Below are positions 50,326 through 61,749 of a stretch of 64,000 nucleotides of DNA, piece after piece (positions within the stretch are counted from its first letter, which is position 1; each line of letters opens with the position of its first letter). The DNA is from Maylandia zebra (Eukaryota > Chordata > Actinopteri > Cichliformes > Cichlidae): contig NC_135185.1 in the NCBI RefSeq assembly GCF_041146795.1, forward strand, positions 30,182,529 through 30,246,528, written 5' to 3'. Below the pieces are notes generated by a model that ran no database searches, had not been told where the DNA came from, and saw only the letters and a list, made by a program, of their open reading frames with translations. A program made the position numbers and the translations under genes.

Positions 50326-51460
50326 TGTGGTGAACACAAATGTGCTACCACATTTTGGTAAATTTTATTATTTTTAAGAAAAACATATGTCAGCAATTAA
50401 GACAATTATTATTTTACATTCATTACGTGTAGTCCATAACAATTGAGGAGAGTAAAAGTGAGAAATAATAAGCGGAACTGTTGACACTGTAGTCGTTCGC
50501 CCGCGGTTGCCTAGAGCGGACCAACTTCCTGTCCTCTCAGATGCAATTCGGGAAAAGACACGAGTGCTCCTGTGATTCTTTCTCTGAGACTCTACCTTTA
50601 TTTTTACAGGTCAGTATCGTCTTAAAAATACAGTGTATGAGGGTTTTGTGCCTTGTTCTACTTCGGTGTTTACTGAGAGTTATGTTGACACCGCCGATGT
50701 AACCTTAAGTGGGGTTTAGTTGAAAATTACTGAAGCGCGGCACCGCAGCGGTGGTAAAGCCGAGCCGCGCAGCCCCAAGTCTCGCGAGAGTTGCCGCGAG
50801 TTATCGCGAGAGTTACCGCGAGAGTTCGCCAGCCCGCGGGATGTATTTAAACTGGGTAAACGCCATTTAACAAGCAAATATGTGTGTGTGGTGCTCCAAT
50901 TTAACTGTAAAGGCCCTGACATCAGATTATTTGAGATTAAAATATCTTATATACACTTTATGGTTCAAGTGATGTGGAAATGTTAAGAATAAGCTGAGAA
51001 TGAATGTACATTTATGTTGTTACATTGCAAAGTAATACATCCAGGTGTGTTTTGTCTAATCTAGTAAGATTTATGCACTTATATCGGATTTGTGGATAAG
51101 CTATTTTGAGTTTGCCCTATATGTGAGAGAGCAATAAGACAGTTAAGGCATTATATGGTATCTGCACTGCTGATGTAAATGAGTGAAGGAATAGTGTGAT
51201 TAACAGTGTAAACTGGAGAAATGTAATGACCATAGATGCATATATTTGCCAAATGCCTTTTATTTACCTTTTACAGTTATTGAGCATATCTGACAAGTGA
51301 AAGCACTGGATGTAAATTATATTTGTTGATCTGAAATAAGAGATGCAATTCGGGAAAAGACACGAGTGCTCCTGTGATTCTTTCTCTGAGACTCTACCTT
51401 TATTTTTACAGATTTGTATTCTTTTTGTTATTGTGGTCTTCACATCTGGGACCCGTAACA
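50326..51460 (+). repeat. 3' LTR
   Basis: 1135 bp, the same length as the 5' LTR. The only difference I could find is C at 50345 versus G at 42646. It ends CCCGTAACA and is followed by the target duplication TCAC. Confidence 0.97.
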
Positions 51461-51464
51461 TCAC

Positions 51465-53190
51465 CATTTAAGTGGATATAAATAAGCTTTCCAGTGATAT
51501 TGCCAAGATACATTGTTTCAACAAAGATATAATCTACACAAACACAAATGTCCTTACTTCATGTTGTGCCTGTCCAATACAGTCTTGATGAGCAAACAAG
51601 ATTTTGCTAACACAGGCTAACATGTTCTGCAGTGTGGGAGATGGCCAGCTGCTGTTACTTGCTTGTCTGGCAGTGGAAAGCCAGCTAGGCCTCTGTCTTC
51701 CTGTATTTGGTTCCACAAAGGTTTGGACAGCAGCTGAGGGCCAGTTTGAGACTTATTTTAGTTGTTCGTCCATTTTCGCTTCTTCTGTTCCTCTTTTTAT
51801 TGTTCGCTTCAGCACCTGAATGTGAAAGGTGGATGCAGTCTCAGTGTCTGAAGCTATTAAAGAAGTGCCTTGAACGTGAATCCTTTCTAATGACTGGGAA
51901 TGGGGGGCAAAAGGATGTGGAATTCTATGTGGAAAATTAAAATGCACTCTGATTTATGACCTCAGTAAACGCTTTGCTGATAAGGCAGGATTTATTATAT
52001 GAAGTGGTTACCTGTGCTGCTGCTTTAAAGCAACATCATGTGCACAATTTGTCTGTTGCAGGACTGTGTGTGCTTCATATGACTCAAGAAATTTTTTCAT
52101 TAATGTGCCAGATATTTGCCTGAATTGATTTTATGATGAGTAGGATTCTTAGCATTTAAATATTAGTGTCTACTACATTTGTTTGTTGTGATCTGTTTTC
52201 TCCTGCTTCTTGGCTATGCTGTCTGCAGAGTTGAACCTGACAGCTATTACTCTGAGGCTAATGAACTGTATGCATGGCAGGTGGGGCAAGAGAACAGGAC
52301 GTGCGTGGTGGTGGTTCCAAGTTTTCGAGCCGAGTGAAGCGCTGGTCTAATTTTGTTTTGACATTCTGACTTCAGAGTGTAGGCACTGTTCCTGTTCCTG
52401 CTCACAACATTCTGGCAGCTGAAGTCACCTCGAGCCCCGACAGTGAGTGATGCCAAACGACAGTGAAGAGACATGCCAGTGACTGCACTGGCTTGTGCCT
52501 GCAACAGTAAGTGGTCAATCTAATGCTCCGTGGTCGACAATAAGCTTTGACAGGCTTTGCAAACCACACAATCGGTGTCCCGTTTACTTGTTTCCAACCT
52601 TTGTTCTCTGATGTACCTTGACAGCCTTATAAATAAGCCAAGGATGCCTCCATCAACCGAGACTTGGAGCTGTTTTAACAGACGTTGCAGACTACATTAA
52701 AAATACATCTGCTGCAGAAACGGTAAACATTTTTCACGTTGTAACAACATAATCTCATACATTCAGAATGCCGGTTCATAAAAGACAGAATAAATTAACT
52801 TGGATCACTTCTTTGAAAAAAAAAAAGTTGTTAATTTTGTCAAAGTGTAACTATCTCAAAGGATGAACCAGCATTGTGTATTCACGTAAATATAAATTGT
52901 GTCTTAAGGCACTGTGTTGCTAGCAGCGACATAATTTGCTCCCATTTCTTAAGTTGAATCTATGAAAAATCTCAAAGACAGCATTGTTGGACATGCATAA
53001 AATAGTATTAATGTGCCAACAAGGTGATTCCCAAAGAGCTATTAGCTGAAAATTTGTCATCTCTTGGCACAGTGTGCCGTGTGTCCGAAAAGAAACCAAT
53101 TGAGGAAACTGAATAAAAGCACGAAGGCTTAAAAACCTTTCCACAGCAGATGGGCAGTATCTGAAAGTCATGTCCTTAAGAAACAGGAAA
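51465..53190. other. Gene-free interval after the LTR element
   Basis: No supported exon. The segment 52230-52500 is of mixed composition and repeat-poor and might be conserved noncoding DNA; the rest is ordinary AT-rich sequence. Confidence 0.35.
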
Positions 53191-53199
53191 AACAATTCT

Positions 53200-53756
53200 G
53201 CTAAGACATGGCACAGAACCTGAGAGATGTATCTGGCCCTTCAGATCCAATCTACTTTTTGCTGAAACCTCATCAAACAGTTGAAGGGTCGATGTCAAGA
53301 CTTGGCATATCTCTCAAGAGTGCAGTGTGTCATTTTAGGAAATGGAGTGAAATGGCTGAGGTATATCAAATTACACAAGAACTGAACTGCAAATCAGTGG
53401 CAACAGTTCTTATGGATTGATGAATAAAAATGTTACATTTTTGACAAACTCATTGTCAATATGTACTGACGAAATCATGAGAGGTACAACAGTGAGCATC
53501 TAAAGCCATCTGTAAAACACTGTCATGGTTTGGGGCTGCATTTCAATCAGTGACGCTGAACATCTTGTCAAAATTGATGGAAAATTGATGGCCTCCCCAC
53601 AGCCTGATCTCAACATTATTGAAGCAGTGTGGGATCATATTGACAAAGAAGAGCTTTAAATGTCGTTCAAGAAGCCTGGAGATCTGTTTCTGAAGACTTC
53701 ATAGAGTTCAGGCTGCCTTACATGCTGTGATTCAAGACTTTTGCGTAGTGTTGTAG
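53200..53756 (+). pseudogene. Decayed Tc1/mariner-type transposase
   Basis: Fragments of a Tc1-like DDE transposase remain: MVWGCISISD is encoded at 53525-53554, and PDLNIIEAVWDHIDKEE at about 53603-53653 (compare the family's SPDLNPIE..W motif around the last catalytic residue). The two motifs are only 78 nt apart, much closer than in an intact gene, so there is an internal deletion. Several frame changes and stops are present. TCAAGACTTTTGC near 53735 is the kind of end sequence also seen at 12930-12956. Confidence 0.7.
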
Positions 53757-53849
53757 GTTTTGATGCAAAATTTTTCACTATGACTAGCTTGGATGTTTGA
53801 GCCATTTTACCATTACATTTTTCCAACCAATAGTTTTGTCTGTTTGTTG

Positions 53850-54085
53850 ATTACATTGAGGTAGCCGTCAGCTCACAGGGGTAAGGCAGGTCATCTAATC
53901 AGAAGATTGGTGGTTTGATCCATGGCCGCTCCAGTCTCCAGTTTCTCTCTGATGCATACATTAGGGTGTGAATGTTAGATAGAAAGAACAAGTGCTTGGA
54001 TGAATGCGTTAACGAGGCATGTTGTATAAAACGCTTTGAGAACACAGCTAGAGTAGATAAGCGGTGTAAGAATGAGTCCATTTAC
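53850..54085 (+). repeat. Decayed tRNA-derived SINE
   Basis: A B-box-like GGTTTGATCC near 53910, a GTGTGAATGTTAGATAG body segment and an AAAACGCTTTGAG tail place it with the SINE family at 7115-7436, but it is far more diverged. Confidence 0.6.
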
Positions 54086-55393
54086 CAACCATAGCTATTG
54101 CTAATCTTTCATCAGTTTAGTTATTAGTTTAAGCTTTGCTTATCAATCACCTTTCGTCAACAGCTATGTCAAATGTAGCTTAAGTAGTTTAAGTCTTTAT
54201 TGTTCACTGCTAACTATTTTAGCCCAACTAACTGCTGCAACTTTCCATCATTCAATACTTTTAGCTAACCCCTTTAGCCATTTAGCTGTTCAGCTGTAGT
54301 GCAAGACTCTCCCCTCAGTCCATTCTGTCTCTGAAACAAACCATTTTAGTTCCCTTCCAGTTAAACCAACTTTGTCGTGATTGGCTGCCCATCATAAACA
54401 GTGTGTCTGAACAGCAGGTGCTGTGTTCACATCTAGAAACAGAAATCAAGCAGCTGAGACAGTCTAAGCTAACTCTGAGCTTTTGGTCCACTGGGATTTT
54501 GTACATAAACACATCCCTTAATATGTGAAACTTTGTGTTGTGAATGGGGTTTTTAATTTTGTTTTTTTTAAATCAAATTATAATCTGGAGTTCAGTTAAT
54601 TACTTGCTTTTTTCCTAGCCCCATGCCAGTGCAGAACTATCCCTGCTCTGAGGCGCACCTGTCAAAGAAAATTGAATAAGGGAATATGAGACATTAGAGT
54701 GTTTAATTATTCATGCCAAATATATTTATTGACTAAATTTACAGTTCACAATAGACACTAATAAATTTCTAGTCCACTGCTTGGCATCTTTGTGTACACT
54801 TGACACATTTGTTGTCTTTCTGTCACGGGTCCACTTATCACGTCTTACTAACTGGATCCCTTTCGAGTATTCCTTAAATGAACAATCACCCAGAAATCCA
54901 TTGGCTGACTGTTTTTCCAAGAAATTCATTTACAAAGAGAATAATACACAATCTGCAACAGTAAGGACAGATAGTACACTGAATGTAAAGGTCAAATAAA
55001 AATGCTGTAAATGATTAATGTGATAAAAGGTAGGTAGTGTCATACTCTATGAGTTCATTTTTTTCTTAGATAAGTGTAGCACAGTCTTTGTGGAAGAGTA
55101 GTCATCTTTCTCAGCACTGTCTTTTTGTGTTTTTATAGAGGGATCGGGAGTGTTGCATTCCAGAAATAAAGATTCAATCCAGATCAATATGCTGTCCAAG
55201 TAATACTCCATCCACACATATTTTCTTCTCTTGCTCTCCTTCTGTTCTTTCTCTTCATATAGCTTCTGCTTTTGCAGAGAGCCAGCTTCGACAATGACGC
55301 ACACCTTCAGGAGAGGCAAATATCTGTCCACCCTTTCCCTTCCTTTCATCTTTATGTCTACCGTCTCCACCCTCCAAGCATGTGGTCCTAGTG
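54086..55393. other. syndig1l 3' flank and untranslated region
   Basis: Noncoding. The syndig1l 3' UTR should lie here on the minus strand, downstream of the stop at 55396-55394. I could not fix its end with confidence. Confidence 0.35.
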
Positions 55394-58300
55394 CTATACA
55401 TGTCCAGGCTTGGACAGGTAGGCTATGAGGGCCACAACCACCCCCACATACATCCCTGTTCCAATGGTAATGGAAAGTGCAGCCAGGAATAGGGCTCTTC
55501 TGGAGCTCATCCCTGCTCTGGAGAAGTCTCCCTTTGCAACGGCCTTGCCAGTCTGACAAAACAAAGCAGAGAGTGAAATGAGCTGGTGTGTTACTCATCA
55601 GCACCGAGTGTCTGAGTAGGTGTAAAGCCACAGTTAAAAGAGAGAAAACAAGAAATGCTCTCAGGGAGCCATTAGTTACCATGGCAATTAGGTCATTATC
55701 CCTCTGACAGTGACAAATGTGTTGTTTGGGTGTTTTGGTTTCCTATCAAAAATGAGGCTGGCCTTTATTTATTCTTTTGACACATTATTTTCTGTTCTGC
55801 TATAATTGTCTCTGCAATTATTGTGTTTCAAAACTACAGAGAAACACTGTGCTGCGTTTGAGGTGAGAGGGCTTGAAGCTAATGGTTTTTTAGACCAGCA
55901 GGATGCTAACCATAAGACCAACCAAAGGTGCTGCTATAATTGCAAATGAGTTCTCAGCTATGAGCAAAACAAGTTAAAAAACAATATAATGGCAGTCGGT
56001 CGCTCACACAGGAGCGCACTGTGAACCAAAACCTTAGAGTTAATGGTTTCCCAAAGTGAACACAGGTGACTGACAAGTGGGCCGAATCTGTTTAATTTAC
56101 ATAGCCAATCATCTGAAACAACTGCAAGGAGGGTCACAGGGTGGAAAATGGGCTGCGGCTGCACTTGTCTGAACGCTTGTGCTCACTGACCTTAAATAGA
56201 ATGCAGTGTAATAAGAGTTGATGACATCCTTGAGATCTCTGGGCCTTTACCTTGTGAGAGTAGTAAAAGGCAACGATGCCCAAGGGCCAGAAGCAGCAGA
56301 GCATGGAGAAGATGGCGAGGCCCAAGTAGTCCCGAGGGGGCAGCACAATGAAGTTGTCCTCACTCTCACTGTCACTGGAGCTGTCACTCTGGAAGACGTT
56401 GATTTTATACAGACAAATTAAAAGTCAGAAAAAGAACGGATGTGGAACCTTATATATAAACATAATAACAGAGTATGGCTGACGTATAAAAAGCCAGGTG
56501 TACTTTGGACAGCTTTATGGTGTCGTAGCTTGACATCTCATGCTCCCTCTCTACTGTATCTAACCTTTTCTACAACCGCCCAGGACAGGATGTGCTCAGT
56601 CAGCCAGAGAGGATTTGGTGCCTCTGTCAACACACATGAGCGGTCTGACAGATAACACAGGATTAACGGATTGTTCCATCATTGCAAGGTGACAGGACAG
56701 AGCGTCATTTATGTGCTAAATTGCTTTTACACTCTGAGAGACCTCCACCATCTTTCCTTAATGCACCAGGCATCTTATGAGGTGTACAACAGGAGCCTGT
56801 TGAACGCATCGTACCTTGAAAGTCAGGGCCACGGGAGCTAATGAGTGATAGATCTGAATGCCACTTAGGCCACATGGGCACACCGAGCCTGCAGCAACGA
56901 TGGCAATGTGACTACTACACAGGTGACCTTTAAGAGAAGGTGGCCTTACTTCTCTTAGCTGTCCCAGACATGGAGAGGATGTTTGTCTAAATAAACAGCC
57001 CCCACAGGAGCAAGGTTTCATTTGTTAGTCTTCCTGCCTTCGGATCAATCAAAGCAGGGAAAAAGGAAAGTGCAAAAACAGAAATCGATGTGTAAGGCGG
57101 GAACTGAACTGACCATTTTAGAGGTAATTAAGGAACAGGCAGTGAGGCAAGCAGGAGAAAAAGGAACCATACTTGTAAATAGCCACATTTCACAGAATAT
57201 TCTAAACTATTTTCTAGCGTCTGATCGCATCCGAATTAACCAAAACACTGGATGCAATGTAATAACTTTGAGCTATATTCAGAGGATTTCCGCTCAGAAA
57301 CCTTATTTAGAGGTCAGCGGGGGGTCCAAAGAGTTTACAAACAAATACCTTTGCCAAGAAAGAGATTACGAAGCTCTCTCTTATCTGCTTTATGAACACT
57401 GTCCACCTAGACAGACGGGTACGATCTATCAAAACAGCAGCTGGTGGTAACTGCATAATCTGACATCACATGAATAAACTGGTGAGTACAAACAGCAGTA
57501 ATCTCCTTTTATCTCCGTAGCAAGAACTGATAACAGTTCTGAGTGACTGCTGCATTCAGTCTTACTGACAGCTTGCCTGACACACAGAGTCCGGTCGGCT
57601 GGGAACACGCTCCCAGTCTGGTCTGCCAGTATAACGGATGGGGGTCCGCCGAGGCTCAGTGCCTTTAACAGCCCTGTCACAGCTCTCTCCTAGTCCTTGT
57701 TAATGTCTGAAGGGGACAGACGACTCAACACCGGGGCGCGCACACACACACACATATGCACGTATCTGTGCACCTAGTTAGCAGGGGCAATCACAGTGGC
57801 ATCATGCACAGGGTCTTGTTACTTTGTTACCTGCAATTTATTTTGTCTGTATCACCCAAATGTCAAACATCACCTGCCAGAGACTTGGTCTACGTTTTTC
57901 CCCCCCTCTCTGTTGCTGATTGTACACAAGGCCTGCAGCAACATGCAACTGTGAAGGGAAAATGTGTAAACACAGCTGCCACAGACAATATATGGGTAAT
58001 TTTGGAACTATATGGACCTTCCCCAGCTGCTGCTCTGTTTCTCTTATTTATATTCCCATAGCTGTAAAAATCCTCTTAATCACAGTTTCTCTGAGTCGGC
58101 ATGACTCGAATATTAGCACTGCGGCACACGGATGCACGCACAAACACAAAGGCAGGAGGAGAAAGTAAAGAAATGTAGGTGCAAAAGGTCTCATATTCCA
58201 TTTGGAAAGCCAGCTTTTTATCAGAGCACTGTTAATCACATTCATTTGCACTTTTGAATTGACATGGAATAACTTTGGCTCCGGGCTCACCTGCTCTGAC

Positions 58301-59563
58301 GGCCATGAATCAGCACAGCCTCGCTTAACACCGTTAAAGCACGACATTACTTATGGCATTAATGGCAGTTGCTGCTATGTCTCAATCTATCTGCCAGGCC
58401 TCCGAGTGACAGGAGCTGGCGTGATCATCAGCTCGGTAAGGGTGCTATACTTCTTCCTCTGCCAGCTCAGAGCCCTGAGTACTTCACAAGCCTCCCTGGG
58501 TGAAATTAGATTTTCACCACTTCTGAAAAGACTTTGCTCTTTTTTGCTGTCATGTTATCTTTTTTGTGACTATATTAACCCCAAAAAAGAGGGGAAAAAT
58601 TGCGAAATAGATAAAAATCAGATGTGTCATTTTCTTGGAATGTAATTATAAGACAAAAGCGAACAATTACCCCGCACCGCATTTCAAAGAGTCACAAGCA
58701 GATTGACCATTTGCAGAAAAGAGTGAGAAATGCGCGTGAATCACGCCGACAATCTAATAGAACAGCAAATGAAATAATAAGCATCACTACAGCACCGTGA
58801 CTCATTTTCTGCTGAAAGCTGGCCCTGACAGTTACAAGCAAGTGTTGAAACGCATTTAATTTCATATAGTGACTCAATATTCAATTACTCTGTCAACACT
58901 GCCAAACGGTTCTTGCTTCGGTCTGCTGCTTATGCATGTATGGCTACAGTAATCATTCCTGTATGCCTTGTATAAAAAATGAAGAATTATAAGTTTATTA
59001 TTTCTCTAATAACTTAATAACACAGACTTCCTCATGTTGCATCAGATGCTTGGAGCTATGGATAACATGCCTATAAAGCATGGTGCCCTGCCATTTATGC
59101 AGACGACATATTCATGTTTTCCTTTCATGTGACCTCTGACCTCATACTCAGGACCTTGCTGCTCCTCCTCCACCTCATAGGATACCGTCTGTATCTTGGC
59201 ATCCTTCTCCTCTTGCGCGCTATCCACTGTGTTTTCCGTGGAAACGCCATCTGACGCCTTACTCTCTGTGAAAGTGGTTTCAAAGCTCTCGCTTTTCGAG
59301 TCCTTGCTATGAAGGCTGATGTCGTCCTTGCACAGGATGAAGCTGGGCCTGTAGAAGGCCTCCACTGCCAAATGGAGAGAGGTGGCATCCAAGAATTGCT
59401 GAGCCTTATGTTTGCCATTGGCCCCAGTGCAGTAGTAGCCAATTAGGCTGTCCTGATAAGGCTGGCTCGGGTAGTCACACTGGTAGCCCTGGTAGTCGTT
59501 AGGAACTGCATGACTGCTGGTTTTGTCCAGCAGGGGGTTCTGGAGCTCGCTGAGGCTCTCCAT
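55394..59563 (-). CDS. syndig1l: SYNDIG1-like (capucin), CD225-domain neuronal membrane protein
   Basis: Coding exons on the minus strand: 59563-59141, 56388-56251 and 55552-55394, all joined in phase 0, giving 239 codons (human SYNDIG1L is 238). The start [12 protein letters not shown] matches the family; an in-frame non-ATG extension upstream is not used. Residues 1-141 form a soluble N-terminal part with acidic stretches. Exon 2 carries the Ser/Asp/Glu-rich [13 protein letters not shown] and then [20 protein letters not shown]. Two hydrophobic segments lie at about residues 162-184 and 205-231, joined by the basic loop [20 protein letters not shown]; together they are the CD225/dispanin domain. 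SYNDIG1 regulates AMPA-receptor synapses, while SYNDIG1L is a Golgi-associated, striatum-enriched relative whose role is less clear. The SYNDIG1L assignment rests on length, start and linkage to vsx2 and lin52, as on human 14q24. Confidence 0.93.
56389..59140 (-). other. syndig1l intron 2
   Basis: No supported exon. The segments 58200-58480 and 58625-58900 are repeat-poor, of mixed composition and contain ATTA cores; they may be enhancers (inference). Open frames on the plus strand here lack recognisable domains. Confidence 0.4.
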
Positions 59564-59629
59564 GAGGGCTGGTTCAAACGTCTTGTGGATCAAAGGATGG
59601 AGTCCAGAGAATATCGGGCAGTCTGGCAG

Positions 59630-61414
59630 CTGAAAAAAAAGTCATCTAGTTAATAAAACCTGAAACATAAAGAAAGAAGTCAAGTCTAATCACAGCACAT
59701 TCTAGGGAATATAGAGTTAATCTAGGTGTGGTATAGGTCTCCAGTTTGATCTAAGCATGAAAATGTGCCCTCTAGAACAGATTTCTAATGCAGGAAATAT
59801 TTCATCTTGTTTGACAATCAGGATTCCTCTCCTAAGCTCTCACCAGTCTGAGCCATAAAAATCACCATCTGGTGTATGTTCAACTGTTGCATCTCACCCC
59901 CCCCTCCAGTTTTATATAAACATTTAGTGAAAAAATATCTTCCACGTGTCACAGCTTCCTATAATGAATACGCGGAGTAAGGATGATAGTTGGTGCTGTA
60001 TTTCGCGGTGCATACTAATTTGACAAGTCTGAAGTGGCCTCCTCGACTCCGCCTGGATGTTCAAATGCAGCTGAAGAGTGGGACTAATGAGTAGAAGATA
60101 AAAAAATAATAATAATAAATGACTGCTTTATGTAAAATAATAGCAATTAAAAAAACACAACAACAAAAACAAGAACGCTGTCAGGAAAGGCAGTCACTAA
60201 GGCAACCAGTCCACCAATGAGAGGCTCTGTGATATGAGCGTGTCCAGATTTGGGGTTAAGCAAATACACTACTTTGTTTTGAAAAACGGTCAGTCCCTGT
60301 GGACCTCGTCCATCAAATTCATTTTTTTCATCCCGTGACTAATGGCGAAATGAGATAAAGGGGCTGCATTATGTTATGAAAATAAGTCCGAGTTATGTCA
60401 TGTGTTTGTTTAGTTGAAAGTCTGAAAACTGAGAAACAAGCTGCAGGGATGGAAATGCACAAGCACATTTGGATGCGATTGTGATTTTGCCCAGAGATTT
60501 TGATTTTTGAGGTCTGGAAGGTGACTGAGTGGAGCATAATGGCATACAGAAATACATGAGTTTGGCAAAATATCTATCTATCTATATTGAAAATAATAGT
60601 ATACAGTGTGGCATAAACTACACCCTTTAGACTTCTCTGGCTGCCTCTGACAGTCTCCACAAACAGTAAACAATAAAACAGGCAGAGGGTGTTGTAAGAG
60701 ATGCATTATTTCCTCCATATGCAGTGACTTCCTGGCCGTCAGAGACAGCGGTCCTTAAACACATGCAGATTTACAGGAGAACTTTGGAGCCTTTGACCTC
60801 CTATGATTAAAAAAATAAAAAGCTCATGCATCCACAGTAGCTTTCACAGTTATTTGCCGTGGGGAAGCATGAATAATGTGGGCCAGTGGCTGAATGTGAG
60901 CCCACACACTCACACATATGTACACGCGCACAACACTCAGCTCAGTATCTTCAACACTGTGTCCATCCTCATATGCTCCTGTGCCTGAGCCGCTCTTCAG
61001 ATAACAAGGAATTCCATTACACACTACATTAGACAACAAAAATCACATCTCACATCCACAAATAATTCATCAGACTCTGGAATGAGTGCACTTAGCACAT
61101 GAGAGTCTTGGACTCCGCGATTATTAATGACCACCTCTGTCCCTCTGTCTATCTACCTTGTCTTTGTTTAATCTGCTATGGGTTATTCATACATGACACT
61201 TTCTTAGCCACAAACACAAACAAAGGCACAATATATTTCCCCTATTGTGGTGCGTCCGCTTCACGTAAAATTGGAAAACTTAATTTTCAACGTACAATGG
61301 AGGGAATTTCCTATTTGTTCCCACTCTACTACTCTCAGATATACATCTATCCTAGAACAGCAGCCTAAGAACATATTGTGGCAACCAGCAGCTAAACATC
61401 GACGGTCATCTTAC
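59630..61414 (-). other. syndig1l 5' intron
   Basis: Bounded by a TTTTTTTTCAG acceptor ending at 59630 and a CTACAG/GTAAGA donor at 61415/61414, both on the minus strand. It contains a short TATC repeat near 60572-60587 and no supported exon. Confidence 0.5.
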
Positions 61415-61700
61415 CTGTAGTTGAAAATCCTCCGGCAGGTTTGCTCAGCATCATTCCTCGACGCAACTGAGTCGAGGTAGACGGAGCAGTGGACCCACCT
61501 TCCCACTTCACATTAACAGTTTTCGCAAAACTGCCATCGTAGCAACAACAACAGCTCCCCTTCAAACGGAAGTAAGTCCGTGTGTGAGAGAATGGACTCT
61601 GGATGCTGTGACAGTGCCGCTGCTGCGTTTAAGGCAGATTTTACGCACAGTATCTCACCGAGGCTCGGGCTCCAAACAACTCCAACGGAGGCTGAGCTGA
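61415..61700 (-). promoter_or_regulatory. syndig1l: Probable noncoding first exon and promoter of syndig1l
   Basis: The good minus-strand donor CTACAG/GTAAGA at 61415 is preceded by a GC-richer stretch, and a CCAAT box (reverse complement of ATTGG) lies near 61713. This is where the 5' UTR exon should be. The transcription start is not fixed. Confidence 0.4.
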
Positions 61701-61749
61701 CTCCAGCCAAGTGATTGGCTGCGTGAACTCTATTACCGACTAAGGATTT

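Larger units (their letters stand above)
42627..51460 (+). mobile_element. Full-length Ty3/Gypsy LTR retrotransposon, recent insertion
   Basis: An 8834-bp element with two 1135-bp LTRs bounded by TG...CA and flanked by a 4-bp target duplication TCAC (42623-42626 and 51461-51464). Inside are a primer-binding site, gag, and pol in the order protease, reverse transcriptase, RNase H, integrase, which defines Ty3/Gypsy rather than copia. No env-like frame follows pol. The two LTRs differ at one position that I could find (G at 42646, C at 50345). Despite this youth gag has an in-frame stop and pol a frameshift, so this copy is not expected to make its own proteins. It sits in gene-free DNA between vsx2 and syndig1l. 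Clade not determined. Confidence 0.95.

Noticed and set aside
55047-55682. 211-codon minus-strand frame over the syndig1l last exon
   Set aside because: It is a shadow frame. The true syndig1l frame in this place gives the conserved CD225 end and stops at 55394.
57022-57450. 142-codon open frame on the plus strand inside syndig1l intron 2
   Set aside because: It starts with a non-ATG codon, has no recognisable domain and no splice or promoter context; such lengths arise by chance.
58202-58645. 147-codon plus-strand open frame
   Set aside because: No family resemblance, no ATG context of note, and it lies in a syndig1l intron block that looks like noncoding DNA.
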